A stretch of 64,000 nucleotides of DNA, from positions 60,311-124,310 of the forward strand of contig MGTX01000017.1 in assembly GCA_001799675.1 (NCBI GenBank), in the 5' to 3' direction. Positions 37,030 through 46,605 of the stretch are shown here, in pieces. Within the stretch, counting starts at the first letter, position 1. Each line of letters opens with the position of its first letter. The position numbers and the translations under genes are program-made. Origin of the DNA: Elusimicrobia bacterium GWA2_66_18. GTDB lineage: Bacteria > Elusimicrobiota > Elusimicrobia > UBA1565 > UBA9628. Below the pieces are notes generated by a model. That model had not been told where the DNA came from and ran no database searches. It saw only the letters and a list, made by a program, of their open reading frames with translations.

Positions 37030-37412
37030 GGGCGTCCCCCCTCGCGCGACGGCGCATCCATCCAGAGCCGCAGGGATTGCCGCAAACGGCGGGCTTGCGA
37101 GGACTCCCGGTCGGTTTGCGCCGCCCCGATCCTGGTCAGGCCTTCGATCAGCTTGACGGCCGCAAAGACCTCGCCTTGCGCCTGGAAGCGGTCATGAAGC
37201 CGGTCGAGGAGAGTGCAGGTCTCGCCGAAGCCCTCGGCGTCGGTCTCGGCGGCGAGTTGATCGAGGACGACTCCTGCCACGGCAAGGGCCGGCTCGAAGT
37301 CCGCCGCCTCGCGCCGGCAGGCCTCCAGCGCGGCGCCGTCTCCGGAGAGGTCCGCCAACTCGCAGAGCAGGCGGGCGATCTTCGCCTCGGTCTCATCGGA
37401 CGAGCGGATCAT
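37026..37412 (-). CDS. Small helical protein of unknown function
   Basis: A 128-residue, Ala/Glu/Leu-rich, apparently all-helical protein without signal peptide or recognised motif. GGAG lies 7 nt upstream of the ATG. It is first in the HD-GYP / receiver-GspE / TPR / histidine kinase operon and overlaps the HD-GYP gene by 4 bp. The opening segment of the HD-GYP protein is similarly helical, so a shared ancestry or interaction is possible but not shown. Confidence 0.75.
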   Translation of the reverse strand: MIRSSDETEAKIARLLCELADLSGDGAALEACRREAADFEPALAVAGVVLDQLAAETDAEGFGETCTLLDRLHDRFQAQGEVFAAVKLIEGLTRIGAAQTDRESSQARRLRQSLRLWMDAPSREGGRP

Positions 37413-37477
37413 ATTCGCTCCATTGATCCTATGATTCTACACGCAACGTCCCAGCCACACCGCGCCGACGGGATCGG

Positions 37478-37506
37478 TTGCATCCTCGGCGGGGATTTAG
37501 TGAAAT
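37478..37506 (+). promoter_or_regulatory. Candidate promoter of the M18 gene, leaderless arrangement
   Basis: TTGCAT (37478-37483), 17-bp spacer, TGAAAT (37501-37506), then the ATG 6 nt later at 37513. The -10 match is weaker than in the other examples. Confidence 0.45.
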
Positions 37507-37512
37507 CGCACG

Positions 37513-38943
37513 ATGACCAAGAAGAAAACCTCCAAGGGCAACCTCGCTTACGAGCGCAAGAACGGCTACGCCGGCCTCTCCGCCGCCGAGCACAAGCGCA
37601 TGGAGGAAGTCTCCAAGGACTACATGGCCTTCCTCGGCGAGGGCAAAACGGAGCGCGAGGCCCATGACGAGGCCGTGAGGCGGCTGGAGGCCGCGGGCTT
37701 CAAGGATCTCGATACCCTGCCCGAGGGCACGCGGCTGAAGGCGGGAGATAAGGTCTATCGCGGCGGCGCCGGCAAGACCGTCATCGCGGTGGTGCTCGGC
37801 CGCAAGCCGCTCGACGCGGGCCTCCATATCCTCGGCGCCCACATCGACTCGCCGCGCCTGGACGTCAAGCAAAATCCGCTCTACGAAAACGGCGAGATGG
37901 CCCTGCTCGACACCCACTACTACGGCGGCATCAAGAAGTACCAGTGGATCTGCCTGCCGCTGGCCCTCCATGGCGTCTTCGTGCGTCCCGACGGCAAGAA
38001 GGTCACCCTGCGCGTCGGCGAGGACCCGGCGGACCCCGTCTTCACCATCACCGACCTCCTGCCCCACTTGGCCAACGACCAGATGAAGAAGACGATGAGC
38101 GAAGCCGTCGAGGGCGAGGGGCTGGACGTGCTGGTCGGCTCCGTGCCCTCCAAGGACAAGAAAGCCAAGGAGAAGATCAAGCACCGCGTCCTGGAGCTTC
38201 TGAAGGAGCGCTACGGCGTCGTCGAGGCGGACTTCGTGTCCTCGGAACTCGAGTTCGTCCCCGCCGGGCCGCCGCGCGAGGCGGGCCTGGATCGCTCCAT
38301 GATCCTCGGCTACGGTCACGACGACCGCTCCTGCGCTTTCACCTCGCTCAAGGCCCTTCTGGAGATGGGCGGCGTGCCCGAGCACGCTGCCTGCGTGCTG
38401 CTGGCCGACAAGGAGGAAATCGGCTCCTACGGCAGCACGGGCATGGATTCAAGCTTCCTCGAGAACGCCGCCGCCGAGCTCTTTCACCTCACCGAAGGCG
38501 GCTACGACGGCCTGAAGCTGCGCCGGGCCCTCGAGCGTTCCTGGGCCCTCTCGGCCGACGTCAACGCTCTCCATGATCCGCTCTACCCCGCCGTCTCCGA
38601 GCGCAAGAACGCCGCGAACCTCAACCAAGGCGTCATCCTCACGAAGTACACCGGCAGCCGCGGCAAGTCCGGGGCAAGCGACGCCCACGCCGAGTTCATC
38701 GCCCAGATCCGCCGCATCTTCGACGGGGCGGGCGCGCAGTGGCAGGCGGCCGAGTTGGGGAAGGTTGATCAGGGCGGCGGCGGCACGATCGCCTTCCTCC
38801 TGGCCCGCTACGGCATGTCGGTGCTCGACTGCGGCGTCGGCGTGCTCTCCATGCACGCTCCGTGGGAACTCATCGGCAAGCTCGACCTCTACATGGCCTA
38901 CAAGGGCTACCGCGCCTTCCTTCTCGACCATCGCCGGAAATAG
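37513..38943 (+). CDS. M18-family aminopeptidase
   Basis: Cytoplasmic dinuclear zinc aminopeptidase releasing N-terminal acidic or hydrophobic residues. The 476 residues are full length. Metal ligands are recognisable: GAHIDSPRLD (His-110), YGHDDRSC, DKEEIGS, SADVNA and SMHAPWE near the C-terminus. No signal peptide. The family member most like it is the bacterial ApeA/aminopeptidase I type. It appears to be a single-gene unit divergent from the signalling operon. Confidence 0.94.
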   Translation: MTKKKTSKGNLAYERKNGYAGLSAAEHKRMEEVSKDYMAFLGEGKTEREAHDEAVRRLEAAGFKDLDTLPEGTRLKAGDKVYRGGAGKTVIAVVLGRKPLDAGLHILGAHIDSPRLDVKQNPLYENGEMALLDTHYYGGIKKYQWICLPLALHGVFVRPDGKKVTLRVGEDPADPVFTITDLLPHLANDQMKKTMSEAVEGEGLDVLVGSVPSKDKKAKEKIKHRVLELLKERYGVVEADFVSSELEFVPAGPPREAGLDRSMILGYGHDDRSCAFTSLKALLEMGGVPEHAACVLLADKEEIGSYGSTGMDSSFLENAAAELFHLTEGGYDGLKLRRALERSWALSADVNALHDPLYPAVSERKNAANLNQGVILTKYTGSRGKSGASDAHAEFIAQIRRIFDGAGAQWQAAELGKVDQGGGGTIAFLLARYGMSVLDCGVGVLSMHAPWELIGKLDLYMAYKGYRAFLLDHRRK

Positions 38944-39045
38944 CCGGGGCGGGAACGTCTCAAAAGCTCAGGCCCGAGCGACGGAAGGCGGGGTGCGCCG
39001 CGATCATAACAAACGCGGGCCATGCCGTTTTGTTAGACTCGACAT

Positions 39046-40524
39046 GTGACCGACCCCGGCCGTCTGTTCATGTTCGGCGTCTATGGGCTGCGCCCCACCC
39101 GTTCGACCGTCTCTCTGTTCAAGTCCTCCGGCGCCATGGGCGTCCTCCTCCTCGCGCGCAACATCGACACCCCCGCGCAGGTCCGGGCATTCGTCGACGA
39201 ACTCGAACAGCGCGTGGGACGCCCGCTGCTCGTCGCCGTCGACCATGAGGGCGGCTGGGTCCTGCGTTTCAAGAGCGGCGTGACCGCCTTCCCCGGCAAC
39301 GCGGCCCTGGGAAAAGCCAAGGACCCCAAGCTCGCCTACGCCGTCGGCCGGCAGATGGCCCGCGAGTTGGCGCCGCTCGGCATACGGATGAACCTGGCCC
39401 CCGTTCTGGATGTTTCCACGGCCGTTTACAATCCCGGCATCGGCATGCGCTCCTTCGGAAACGACCCGAAACTGGCCGGCCGCTTGGGCGCGGCCTTCAC
39501 GCGAGGGCTCCAAGACCACGGCCTATCAGCCTGCGCCAAGCACTTCCCCGGCAAGGGCGCGGCCACGGTGGACGCCCACGTGGACCTGCCCACGATCCGG
39601 ATGCCGCGCGCGGCCTTCGCGCGCATCCACCTGCTCCCATTCCGCGCCGCCGTCCGCGCGGGCGTAGACGCCGTGATGACCTCGCACGTGCGTTTCCCCG
39701 CCTTTGACAAGGTTCCCGCCACCTTCTCGAGCCGGATCGTGCGCGACGTCCTTCGCCGGGAATTCGGCTACGACGGGCTCGTCGTCAGCGACGACCTGTG
39801 CATGGGCGCCGTCGCCAGGCGCTGGCCCGCGGCCCAGGCCGCCCGGATGTGCCTGGACGCCGGCCACGACGCGCTCATGATCGCGCACGACCTTCAGGGC
39901 ATGCGCGACGCGGTCGACCTCCTGCGCGAATCCGCCGGCGCCGGTCTCGTCGACGAGGCCGCCTTGCGCGGGGCCGCCGAGCGCATCGAACGCCTCCTCC
40001 CGCGTCGGAGCGCCGACCGCCGGGCGGATCTCTCGCGGGGCAAGAGCCTGGCGCGCGTCATCGCCGAGGATGCGGTCAGCGTGGAACGCCGAGGAAAGGT
40101 CCGCCTGCCGATCGGAACGGATGGGACGCTCGTGCTTGTTCCGGACTTTCGGCAAGTCCGCGAGCGCTTTACTTTCGAAGGAGGGCCCGAACAGCCGGAG
40201 ACCTTGGTCCGACGGCTGGCGCGCGGCGCCGCGGCGGCACGGACTCCCATCGAGACCACGGACCTGGGACGGCTCGATGAGGCCGTCCGCCGGGCCGAGA
40301 CGATCTTGTTTCTCTGTTTCGAAGCTCGACGCTTCCCCGGACAGGCCGCCGTCTTGAAGCTCCTGTCCAAGAAGGCCGCGGACCGCACGGCGACGGTCCT
40401 AATCCGCTCGTCTGGGGACTTGGACCTCTGCCCTGAAGACATGACCGTCGTCGACGCGCGCGGCTACCGCCTCGCCTCGCTCGAAGCCGCCCTGCGCCGC
40501 GTCCTGCCCATGGAGAAACGATGA
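39046..40524 (+). CDS. nagZ: Glycoside hydrolase family 3 beta-N-acetylhexosaminidase (NagZ-like)
   Basis: Removes GlcNAc from muropeptides in cell-wall recycling. The 492-residue product starts with GTG at 39046; an ATG eight codons later is an alternative. GH3 motifs: AVDHEGG, LAPVLDV, KHFPGKG followed by the NagZ-specific VDAH His/Asp dyad, and the nucleophile region VVSDDLCMGA. NagZ normally has about 340 residues; here a C-terminal alpha/beta extension (about 350-490) is present, so a two-domain GH3 is also possible. A -10-like TAGACT lies 6 nt before the GTG. It is first in a 12-kb chain of overlapping genes. Confidence 0.87.
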   Translation: MTDPGRLFMFGVYGLRPTRSTVSLFKSSGAMGVLLLARNIDTPAQVRAFVDELEQRVGRPLLVAVDHEGGWVLRFKSGVTAFPGNAALGKAKDPKLAYAVGRQMARELAPLGIRMNLAPVLDVSTAVYNPGIGMRSFGNDPKLAGRLGAAFTRGLQDHGLSACAKHFPGKGAATVDAHVDLPTIRMPRAAFARIHLLPFRAAVRAGVDAVMTSHVRFPAFDKVPATFSSRIVRDVLRREFGYDGLVVSDDLCMGAVARRWPAAQAARMCLDAGHDALMIAHDLQGMRDAVDLLRESAGAGLVDEAALRGAAERIERLLPRRSADRRADLSRGKSLARVIAEDAVSVERRGKVRLPIGTDGTLVLVPDFRQVRERFTFEGGPEQPETLVRRLARGAAAARTPIETTDLGRLDEAVRRAETILFLCFEARRFPGQAAVLKLLSKKAADRTATVLIRSSGDLDLCPEDMTVVDARGYRLASLEAALRRVLPMEKR

Positions 40525-41537
40525 TCGCCCGACTCGTCCTGCTCGCCGCATTCGCCGCCTCCGCCCAGACCGCGGGGCCGACCGTGACCATGCTCAAGGA
40601 GCGCTTCGTCTCCTCCGTCGAGGACGCCGACCGGGCCGCGACCCTGGATCTCCTCGCCAAGACCGCCCCCAACTCGGGGCAGGATGTCGCCGCGCTCTTC
40701 GACCTCTTCTCGCGCGACGCGACCCCGGCGGTGCGCCAGGCGGCGATGGACTCGTTGACGCTCATCGCGCGCGACAGCCCCCAACTCGAGCCCATTTTCG
40801 TCAACTACCTCAATCAGCCCGAGCCCGAGGCCCAACTCTTCGGGGTCAACGGCGCCTTCCGCCTGCGCGCGCGCTCGGCCCTGCCCCAGATCTGGGCGAT
40901 CGCCAAGAGACGCTTCACCTTACCCACCGCCTCCGCGACCGCCGTGCTCTCCGAGCGCAACGCCTGGTGGACTCAATACGAGGCCCTCTCCGCCCTGGCC
41001 CAGTGGGAGGGCAAGAAGACCCTGTCCCTTCTCCGGAGCAAGGCCGACGAGAGCCCCTCCGTGGCCGGCCTCCTGGGGCGCTTCTTCTGGAGCCAAACCC
41101 TCCCGGAGTTGGGGATGTGGTCGAGATCGGACGACGCCGTCACCCGTCAAAAGGCCTCCGAGGCCGCCCGCGCGCCCATCCCTCCGGCCGACGCGCGCGC
41201 CACGCGCGACGCGATGCTGGCCCTGATGAAGGACCCCCTCAACGATGAGGAACTCCGCCACCAACTGGCGCTCAAGATCGGAGCCTGCTCGGACGACGCC
41301 GAAGCCGAGACCCTCGTCGCGGAGCACGACCAGGCCGCCGACGAGCGTGCGCGCCTGTTGTGGGCCGCCGCCGCCTTCGCGTCCCGGAGCAATAAGGTCG
41401 TCCCCCTCCTGGTCCGCTATGCCCGTCAATCGCCGGACGAACTCTCCCGTCGCGCCGCCCTCGCCCAACTAGCCGACATGCTCGGTCCCGACCAGGCCGG
41501 GGCCCTCCTCGAGGACGGGAAAAAGCCCGACAAATAA
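40521..41537 (+). CDS. Exported HEAT-repeat-like protein
   Basis: A 338-residue protein with a signal peptide (MIARLVLLAAFAASA) and alpha-helical repeats resembling HEAT units (ATPAVRQAAMDSLTLIA; PDELSRRAALAQLADML). No catalytic motif is seen; probably a periplasmic scaffold or binding protein. It overlaps nagZ by 4 bp (ATGA). Confidence 0.82.
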   Translation: MIARLVLLAAFAASAQTAGPTVTMLKERFVSSVEDADRAATLDLLAKTAPNSGQDVAALFDLFSRDATPAVRQAAMDSLTLIARDSPQLEPIFVNYLNQPEPEAQLFGVNGAFRLRARSALPQIWAIAKRRFTLPTASATAVLSERNAWWTQYEALSALAQWEGKKTLSLLRSKADESPSVAGLLGRFFWSQTLPELGMWSRSDDAVTRQKASEAARAPIPPADARATRDAMLALMKDPLNDEELRHQLALKIGACSDDAEAETLVAEHDQAADERARLLWAAAAFASRSNKVVPLLVRYARQSPDELSRRAALAQLADMLGPDQAGALLEDGKKPDK

Positions 41538-41551
41538 GCTAATCTAAAAGA

Positions 41552-42793
41552 ATGCCGGTCTCGGTTCTTTTCTGGCTTCCAGCGGCCTTGAGTGCGGGGC
41601 TTCTGGTCGCCCTGGTGGTGGTCTTGCTCCGTCTGTATTCCTTAGAAGTGGCCGCGTCCAGGCCCGGCTCGGCCCCCGCCGCCCCCGAAGGCTGGAGCAA
41701 GCTCGACGAACTCCTCACCATGCTCCTGGCCCTGCAGGAGCACGGCGTCTCCCACTCCGGCGCGGTCTCGCGTGAGGACTTCGGCAACGCGGTCTTGGAT
41801 TGCGCCTGCCGCCTCATGAAGTGCGACCGCGGCTCGGTCATGATGTGGGACGAACGAGAAGTATGCCTCAAGATCGTCGCCGCGCGCACCCCCATGCACC
41901 GGACCCAACAACTTTTCCTTAAGTCCGGCGAGGGCGTGGCCGGCAAGGCCTTCTCCTCGGGCCAATCCATCTTCATCGCCGACCCGGCCGGCGACCCCCG
42001 CTACGTGGCCCCCGCGGCGGGAGACGTGGAGCCTTTCGTCTCCATCCCGCTTCTCGTCAAGGGTAAGCCCATCGGCGTGCTGAACCTGCACGCCAGCGAA
42101 GGCGCGGAGCCCTTCAGCGACTACAACGTCAAGTTCCTCGGCATCCTCGCCGGCGAGGCCGCGGTGATGATCCACAACATGGACCTCTTCGACAGCCTCC
42201 AGACCTTCTATCTGGAGATGGTCCAGACCCTGGCCCGCGCCGTGGACTCCAAGGACGCCTACACCCATGAACACTCCGACCGCGCTCGAGTGAAGGCCCG
42301 CCGCGTCGCGCACGAACTAAACCTTCCCGACCAGATGGTCCGCTACATCGAGTACGCCGCGCTCCTGCACGACATCGGCAAGATCGGCATCGACGAGGCC
42401 ATCCTCCTCAAACCGGGCAAGCTCACCCCCGAAGAGTACGAACAGATGAAAAAGCACCCGATCATCGGCCACCAGATCCTCTCCCCCGTCAAATATTTGG
42501 GCCCGGTGGCCCAAATGGTCCTTTATCACCAGGAGTGGTACGATGGCCGCGGCTATCCCGAAGGCCTCAAGGGCGAGGAGATCCCGCTCGGCTCGCGCAT
42601 CGTCGCGGTCCTAGACGCCTGGGACGCGATGACGTCCGACCGCCCCTACCGCAAGGCCCTGGGCAAGGACATCGCCATCAGCGAGCTCAAGAAGGGCTCC
42701 GGCACCCAATTCGACCCCAAGGTGGTGGAAACCTTCCTCCTTCTCGAATCGTCGGACTGGTCGGCGGAACCCGCGGACCGCGCCCCCCGCTGA
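41552..42793 (+). CDS. Membrane-anchored GAF and HD-GYP protein (probable c-di-GMP phosphodiesterase)
   Basis: A 413-residue signalling protein. One transmembrane helix (about 5-28) anchors a cytoplasmic GAF domain (about 75-215; GVAGKAFSSGQSIFI and VSIPLLVKGKPIGVLNLH) and an HD-GYP domain (about 220-400) with HSDRARVKAR, LLHDIGKIGI, HHPI-type KKHPIIGH and the GRGYP loop. All key residues look intact. The TGA overlaps the rsmI ATG (TGATG). Confidence 0.92.
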   Translation: MPVSVLFWLPAALSAGLLVALVVVLLRLYSLEVAASRPGSAPAAPEGWSKLDELLTMLLALQEHGVSHSGAVSREDFGNAVLDCACRLMKCDRGSVMMWDEREVCLKIVAARTPMHRTQQLFLKSGEGVAGKAFSSGQSIFIADPAGDPRYVAPAAGDVEPFVSIPLLVKGKPIGVLNLHASEGAEPFSDYNVKFLGILAGEAAVMIHNMDLFDSLQTFYLEMVQTLARAVDSKDAYTHEHSDRARVKARRVAHELNLPDQMVRYIEYAALLHDIGKIGIDEAILLKPGKLTPEEYEQMKKHPIIGHQILSPVKYLGPVAQMVLYHQEWYDGRGYPEGLKGEEIPLGSRIVAVLDAWDAMTSDRPYRKALGKDIAISELKKGSGTQFDPKVVETFLLLESSDWSAEPADRAPR

Positions 42794-43476
42794 TGCTGTA
42801 CGTGGTCCCCACACCGCTCGGCAATCTCGAAGACATGAGCGCCCGCGCCCTGCGCGCGCTCAAGGAGTCGTCCACCGTGTTCTGCGAGGACACGCGCCGC
42901 ACGCGCGCGCTCATGTCGCACTTCGGCCTGTCCACGCCGCTCGAGCGCTACGACGAAAACGACGAGCGCTCGATCGAGAAGCTCCTGGGACGCGTCCGGC
43001 GTGGAGACGACGTCAGTCTCGTGTCGGACGGGGGCTGCCCCGGCGTCTCGGACCCCGGCCGGCGCGTGGTCGCGGCGGCGCGCCGCGAGGGTTTGCCCGT
43101 GACGGCCCTCCCCGGCCCCTCGGCCGTCGCCTGCGCCGTGGCCGGCTCCGGCCTGCCGGGCGATTCCTTCGTCTTCCTGGGCTTCCTGCCGCGCGCCGCC
43201 TCCAAACGCCGGCGGATCCTCGAAGCGGCCAAGGCCCTGGAGCGGACCATCGTCGTCTACGAATCCCCCTTCCGCGTCAGAGAGCTCCTCGATGACGCCG
43301 AGGCCGCCCTCGGGCCCGCGGCGCAGTGCGTGGCCGCGCGCGAACTCTCCAAGGTCCACGAGGAATTCGTTCACGGCAGCGTCGCCTCGGTGCGTTCGGC
43401 CTTCGCCGAACGCTCCCCGATACTGGGTGAATTCGTCCTTCTCTTCCATCCCCAGGCGGAGCCCGAGAATGCCTGA
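42793..43476 (+). CDS. rsmI: 16S rRNA (cytidine-1402-2'-O)-methyltransferase RsmI, short form
   Basis: SAM-dependent tetrapyrrole methylase-fold enzyme that methylates C1402 of 16S rRNA. The ATG at 42793 is used because the protein begins directly with LYVVPTPLGNLEDMSARAL; the frame is open upstream only as a shadow. Motifs: CEDTRRTRALMSHFG, VSDGGCPGVSDPG, and FVFLGFLPR. The 227 residues are about 50 fewer than usual, so the small C-terminal domain is missing. It overlaps the next gene by 8 bp. Confidence 0.93.
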   Translation: MLYVVPTPLGNLEDMSARALRALKESSTVFCEDTRRTRALMSHFGLSTPLERYDENDERSIEKLLGRVRRGDDVSLVSDGGCPGVSDPGRRVVAAARREGLPVTALPGPSAVACAVAGSGLPGDSFVFLGFLPRAASKRRRILEAAKALERTIVVYESPFRVRELLDDAEAALGPAAQCVAARELSKVHEEFVHGSVASVRSAFAERSPILGEFVLLFHPQAEPENA

Positions 43477-44113
43477 GACCCTCAAGACCTCCCCCGACGG
43501 CTCCCTGTCCGCCGCCGACGCCGCCAAGTCCGGCGCGGCGGCCAAGTCCTGCCGGATCGTCGCCTTCCCGACCGAGTCGTCCTACGCCCTGGGCTCGACG
43601 GGCCTCATCAAGGCGGCGACGCGGCGGCTCCTCCAGATCAAGGAGCGCTCCACGCTCAAGCCTCTCGCCGTCTTCGCGGCCTCGATTTCGGAGGCCAAAA
43701 AGTGGGTCGTATGGACGCCCCTGGCCGACACGCTCGCCTGCGCCTTCTGGCCCGGAGCCGTCGCGCTCCTGCTCAAACCTACCGTGCAAGGGCGCCTGTT
43801 GACCTTCCCCGAGTACCCGAACGTCGCGATCCGCGTGCCGTCGCACCCGGCCGTCCGCGCGATGCTGGCCGCCTCGGGCACGCCGTGGGTGTGGACGAGC
43901 GCCAACAAGTCGGGGCAGCCGCCCCTGACGGACGCGGCCGGCGTCGCCGCCGCGCTGGGAGCCGAGATCGATATCCTCGTGGACGGCGGGACGGTTCCGA
44001 GCGGCGAACCGACCGTCGTGGACGCGACGGGAGATAAGCCGAGGATCGTACGGCAGGGCATCGTCTCGGCCGAGCTGATACGGAGGAGCCCTGATGTCCA
44101 CGACCCTCGCTGA
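43469..44113 (+). CDS. tsaC: Sua5/YrdC/TsaC-family protein (threonylcarbamoyl-AMP synthase)
   Basis: Makes threonylcarbamoyl-AMP for the t6A modification of ANN-decoding tRNAs. The ATG at 43469 gives 214 residues. Motifs: [13 protein letters not shown] (usually PTDTVYGL), [20 protein letters not shown] and SANKSGQPP. The substrate-pocket TES in place of TDT makes a related role (YciO-like) possible. It overlaps rsmI by 8 bp and glyA by 20 bp. Confidence 0.87.
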   Translation: MPETLKTSPDGSLSAADAAKSGAAAKSCRIVAFPTESSYALGSTGLIKAATRRLLQIKERSTLKPLAVFAASISEAKKWVVWTPLADTLACAFWPGAVALLLKPTVQGRLLTFPEYPNVAIRVPSHPAVRAMLAASGTPWVWTSANKSGQPPLTDAAGVAAALGAEIDILVDGGTVPSGEPTVVDATGDKPRIVRQGIVSAELIRRSPDVHDPR

Positions 44114-45353
44114 GCAGGACCCCGAACTCCACGCCGCCATCGTCCGGGAGGCGCGCCGCCAGTCCGACAATCTGGAGCTCATCGCCTCCGAGAATTACGC
44201 CTCCGAGGCGGTCCTCGAGGCCCAGGGATCCCTGCTCACCAATAAGTACGCCGAGGGCTACCCGGGCAAGCGCTACTACGGCGGCTGCGAGTTCGTCGAC
44301 CAGGCCGAGGCCCTGGCCATCGACCGCGCCAAGAAGCTCTTCGGCGCCGAGCACGCCAACGTCCAACCCCACTCCGGCTCGCAGGCGAACATGGCCATGT
44401 ACCTGAGCGTCCTAAAACCCGGCGACACGGTCATGGGCCTCAACCTCGCCCACGGCGGCCATCTCTCTCACGGCCATCCCATGAACTTCTCGGGCAAGCA
44501 CTACAAGATCGCGCCCATCGACGTCCGCAAGGACGACGAACTCATCGACTACGACAAGGCCGCCCAGGACGCCCGCGAGCAGAAGCCCAAGATCGTCTTC
44601 ATGGGAGCCTCGAACTATTCAAGAGTCATCGACTGGACGCGCCTCAAGAAGATCGCCGACGATGTCGGCGCCTTGTTCGCGGCGGACATCGCGCATTACG
44701 CCGGACTCATCGCGGCGGGAGTCTATCCTTCCCCCGTAGGCGCGGCGGATTTCACGACCACGACGACCCATAAGACTTTGCGGGGTCCCCGGGGAGGGAT
44801 GGTGATGTGCAAGACCGCCCATGCCGCGGCCTTGGACAAGATGGTCTTCCCGGGCATCCAAGGCGGCCCGTTGATGCACGTCGTCGCCGCCAAGGCCGTC
44901 TGCTTCGGCGAGGCGCTGCGCCCCGAGTTCAAGCAGTACCAGACCCAAGTCATCGCCAACGCGCGGCGTCTCTCCAAGTCCTTGGCCGACCAGGGCTTCC
45001 GCATCGTGGCCGGCGGGACCGACTGCCATCTCTTCTCCTTGGACTTGCGGCCGAAGAGCGCGACCGGCAAAGAGGCCGAAGAGGCTCTCGACAAGGCGGG
45101 GATCACCGTCAACAAGAACGCGATCCCTTACGATCCGCAGAAACCCTTCATCGCCTCCGGCGTGCGCATCGGCACTCCCGCGCTCACGACCCGCGGCATG
45201 AAGGAAGCGGAGATGGACGCGGTCGCCGGGCTCATCGACGAGGCCCTGAAGGTCCGCGCCGATGACGCCGCCTTGAAGCGCGTCAAGGAAGCGGTCACGG
45301 CGCTCTGCCGCCGCTTCCCCATCTATCCCGGGATCATGAGGAGTGTCGCATGA
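44094..45353 (+). CDS. glyA: Serine hydroxymethyltransferase
   Basis: PLP enzyme interconverting serine and glycine with transfer of a one-carbon unit to tetrahydrofolate. The 419 residues are full length: [31 protein letters not shown] and [15 protein letters not shown] containing the PLP lysine. In the active-site strand the sequence is DIAHYAG, where most have DMAHIAG. It overlaps the 3' end of the tsaC-like gene by 20 bp and the receiver gene by 4 bp. Confidence 0.97.
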   Translation: MSTTLAEQDPELHAAIVREARRQSDNLELIASENYASEAVLEAQGSLLTNKYAEGYPGKRYYGGCEFVDQAEALAIDRAKKLFGAEHANVQPHSGSQANMAMYLSVLKPGDTVMGLNLAHGGHLSHGHPMNFSGKHYKIAPIDVRKDDELIDYDKAAQDAREQKPKIVFMGASNYSRVIDWTRLKKIADDVGALFAADIAHYAGLIAAGVYPSPVGAADFTTTTTHKTLRGPRGGMVMCKTAHAAALDKMVFPGIQGGPLMHVVAAKAVCFGEALRPEFKQYQTQVIANARRLSKSLADQGFRIVAGGTDCHLFSLDLRPKSATGKEAEEALDKAGITVNKNAIPYDPQKPFIASGVRIGTPALTTRGMKEAEMDAVAGLIDEALKVRADDAALKRVKEAVTALCRRFPIYPGIMRSVA

Positions 45354-45733
45354 TCGCCCAGATATTGCTGGCGGACGATGACCCCGACATCAGGGGGTTC
45401 ATCGGCGATTATCTGACGACGAAGGGTCACCGCATGATCCTCGCCGACGACGGCTTCCAACTGGCGGCGAAGGCGGCGGAGCACCGGCCGCACCTCATCA
45501 TCACCGACGTCCAGATGCCCGGGGCCTACGGATCCTCCGCCTACCAGATACTGCAAAAAGACGAGAATACCCGGAACATCCCCCTGATCTTCATATCCGG
45601 CCATCCCTACGAGAGGGTGGCCCCGATCCTGCCGAACGACCCGAAAACGCGCTTCCTCCACAAACCGCTGGACCTCAAGAAACTCGAAGCGCTCATCGTC
45701 GAACTGCTGCCGATGGGAGGTTACTGCCCATGA
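45350..45733 (+). CDS. Stand-alone response-regulator receiver
   Basis: A CheY-like 127-residue domain with no output module: acidic pocket DDDP (9-12), phospho-Asp in IITDVQMPG, Ser in place of Thr (FISG), and Lys in LHKPL. The phosphodonor is unknown; the histidine kinase at 30.9-32.7 kb is one candidate. Overlaps glyA and mtnP by 4 bp each, so its level is tied to metabolic genes. Confidence 0.92.
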   Translation: MIAQILLADDDPDIRGFIGDYLTTKGHRMILADDGFQLAAKAAEHRPHLIITDVQMPGAYGSSAYQILQKDENTRNIPLIFISGHPYERVAPILPNDPKTRFLHKPLDLKKLEALIVELLPMGGYCP

Positions 45734-46605
45734 AAAAAACGAAGAAGCCGTTCGCGAAGGTCGGAGTGATCGGAGGCAGCGGCCTCTATCGCTCCGACTC
45801 CATCAAGGACCCGCGCGAGCTGCGCCTGAAAACGCCTTTCGGCGCCCATTCCGGCCCCATCACCCTCGGCGAGCTCGAAGGCGTGCCCTGCGCCTTCCTG
45901 CCGCGCCACGGCCGCGGCCATGTCTACACGCCGACGGAACTGCCCCAGCGCGCCAACATGTGGGCGCTCAAGTCCCTGGGCGTCGAGCGCGTGCTGGCCT
46001 TCAGCGCCGTCGGCTCGCTCAAGGAAGAGTTGCCGCCGCGAACCTTCGTCTTCCCCGACCAACTGGTGGACCGCACCAAGAACCGCGTGCAGACCTTCTT
46101 CGGCGGCGGCGTGGTCGCGCACGTCGCGCTGAACCCGCCGTTCGCCCCGGAGCAGAACAAGATCGTCTACGAATGCGCCCGTGAGCTCGGCATCCCGTCC
46201 GCCTTCGGCGGGACCTACTGCTGCATGGAAGGCCCGGCCTTCTCCACCAAAGCCGAGAGCGAGATGCACCGCGCCTGCGGCTTTTCCCTCATAGGCATGA
46301 CCGCAGCCACCGAAGCCAAGCTCGCCCGCGAGGCGGAGTTGGTCTATTCCCAGGCCGCGATGGTCACCGACTACGACTGCTGGAAGGAGGGCACGGAGGT
46401 CCACATCGAGATGATCGTGCAGAACCTCCACGCCAACTCCGCCAACGCCCAGCGCCTCATGCGCCTGGCCGTGCCGCGCATCGCCCGGGCGCCTCTCGAG
46501 CCGGCGTTCTCCGCGGCCCTCGCCGGAACCCTGTTCACGGACCCTCAACACCGCAACCGAGCAACGCTCAAGAAGCTCGATCTCCTCGTCGGCAAATACC
46601 TCTGA
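45730..46605 (+). CDS. mtnP: S-methyl-5'-thioadenosine phosphorylase
   Basis: Phosphorolysis of methylthioadenosine in methionine salvage. The 291 residues show VIGGSGLYR, LPRHGRGH, FSAVGSLKEE, MEGPAFSTKAESEMHR, the MTAP-type IGMTAATEAKLARE, and TDYDCWKE; the adenine-specific features separate it from guanosine/inosine phosphorylases. It overlaps the cdd start by 1 bp (TGATG). Confidence 0.94.
   Translation: MKKTKKPFAKVGVIGGSGLYRSDSIKDPRELRLKTPFGAHSGPITLGELEGVPCAFLPRHGRGHVYTPTELPQRANMWALKSLGVERVLAFSAVGSLKEELPPRTFVFPDQLVDRTKNRVQTFFGGGVVAHVALNPPFAPEQNKIVYECARELGIPSAFGGTYCCMEGPAFSTKAESEMHRACGFSLIGMTAATEAKLAREAELVYSQAAMVTDYDCWKEGTEVHIEMIVQNLHANSANAQRLMRLAVPRIARAPLEPAFSAALAGTLFTDPQHRNRATLKKLDLLVGKYL

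Noticed and set aside
39008-39034. Operator-like inverted repeat (AACAAA and TTTTGTT) before the nagZ-like gene
   Set aside because: Arms are imperfect and short; I could not distinguish it from chance.
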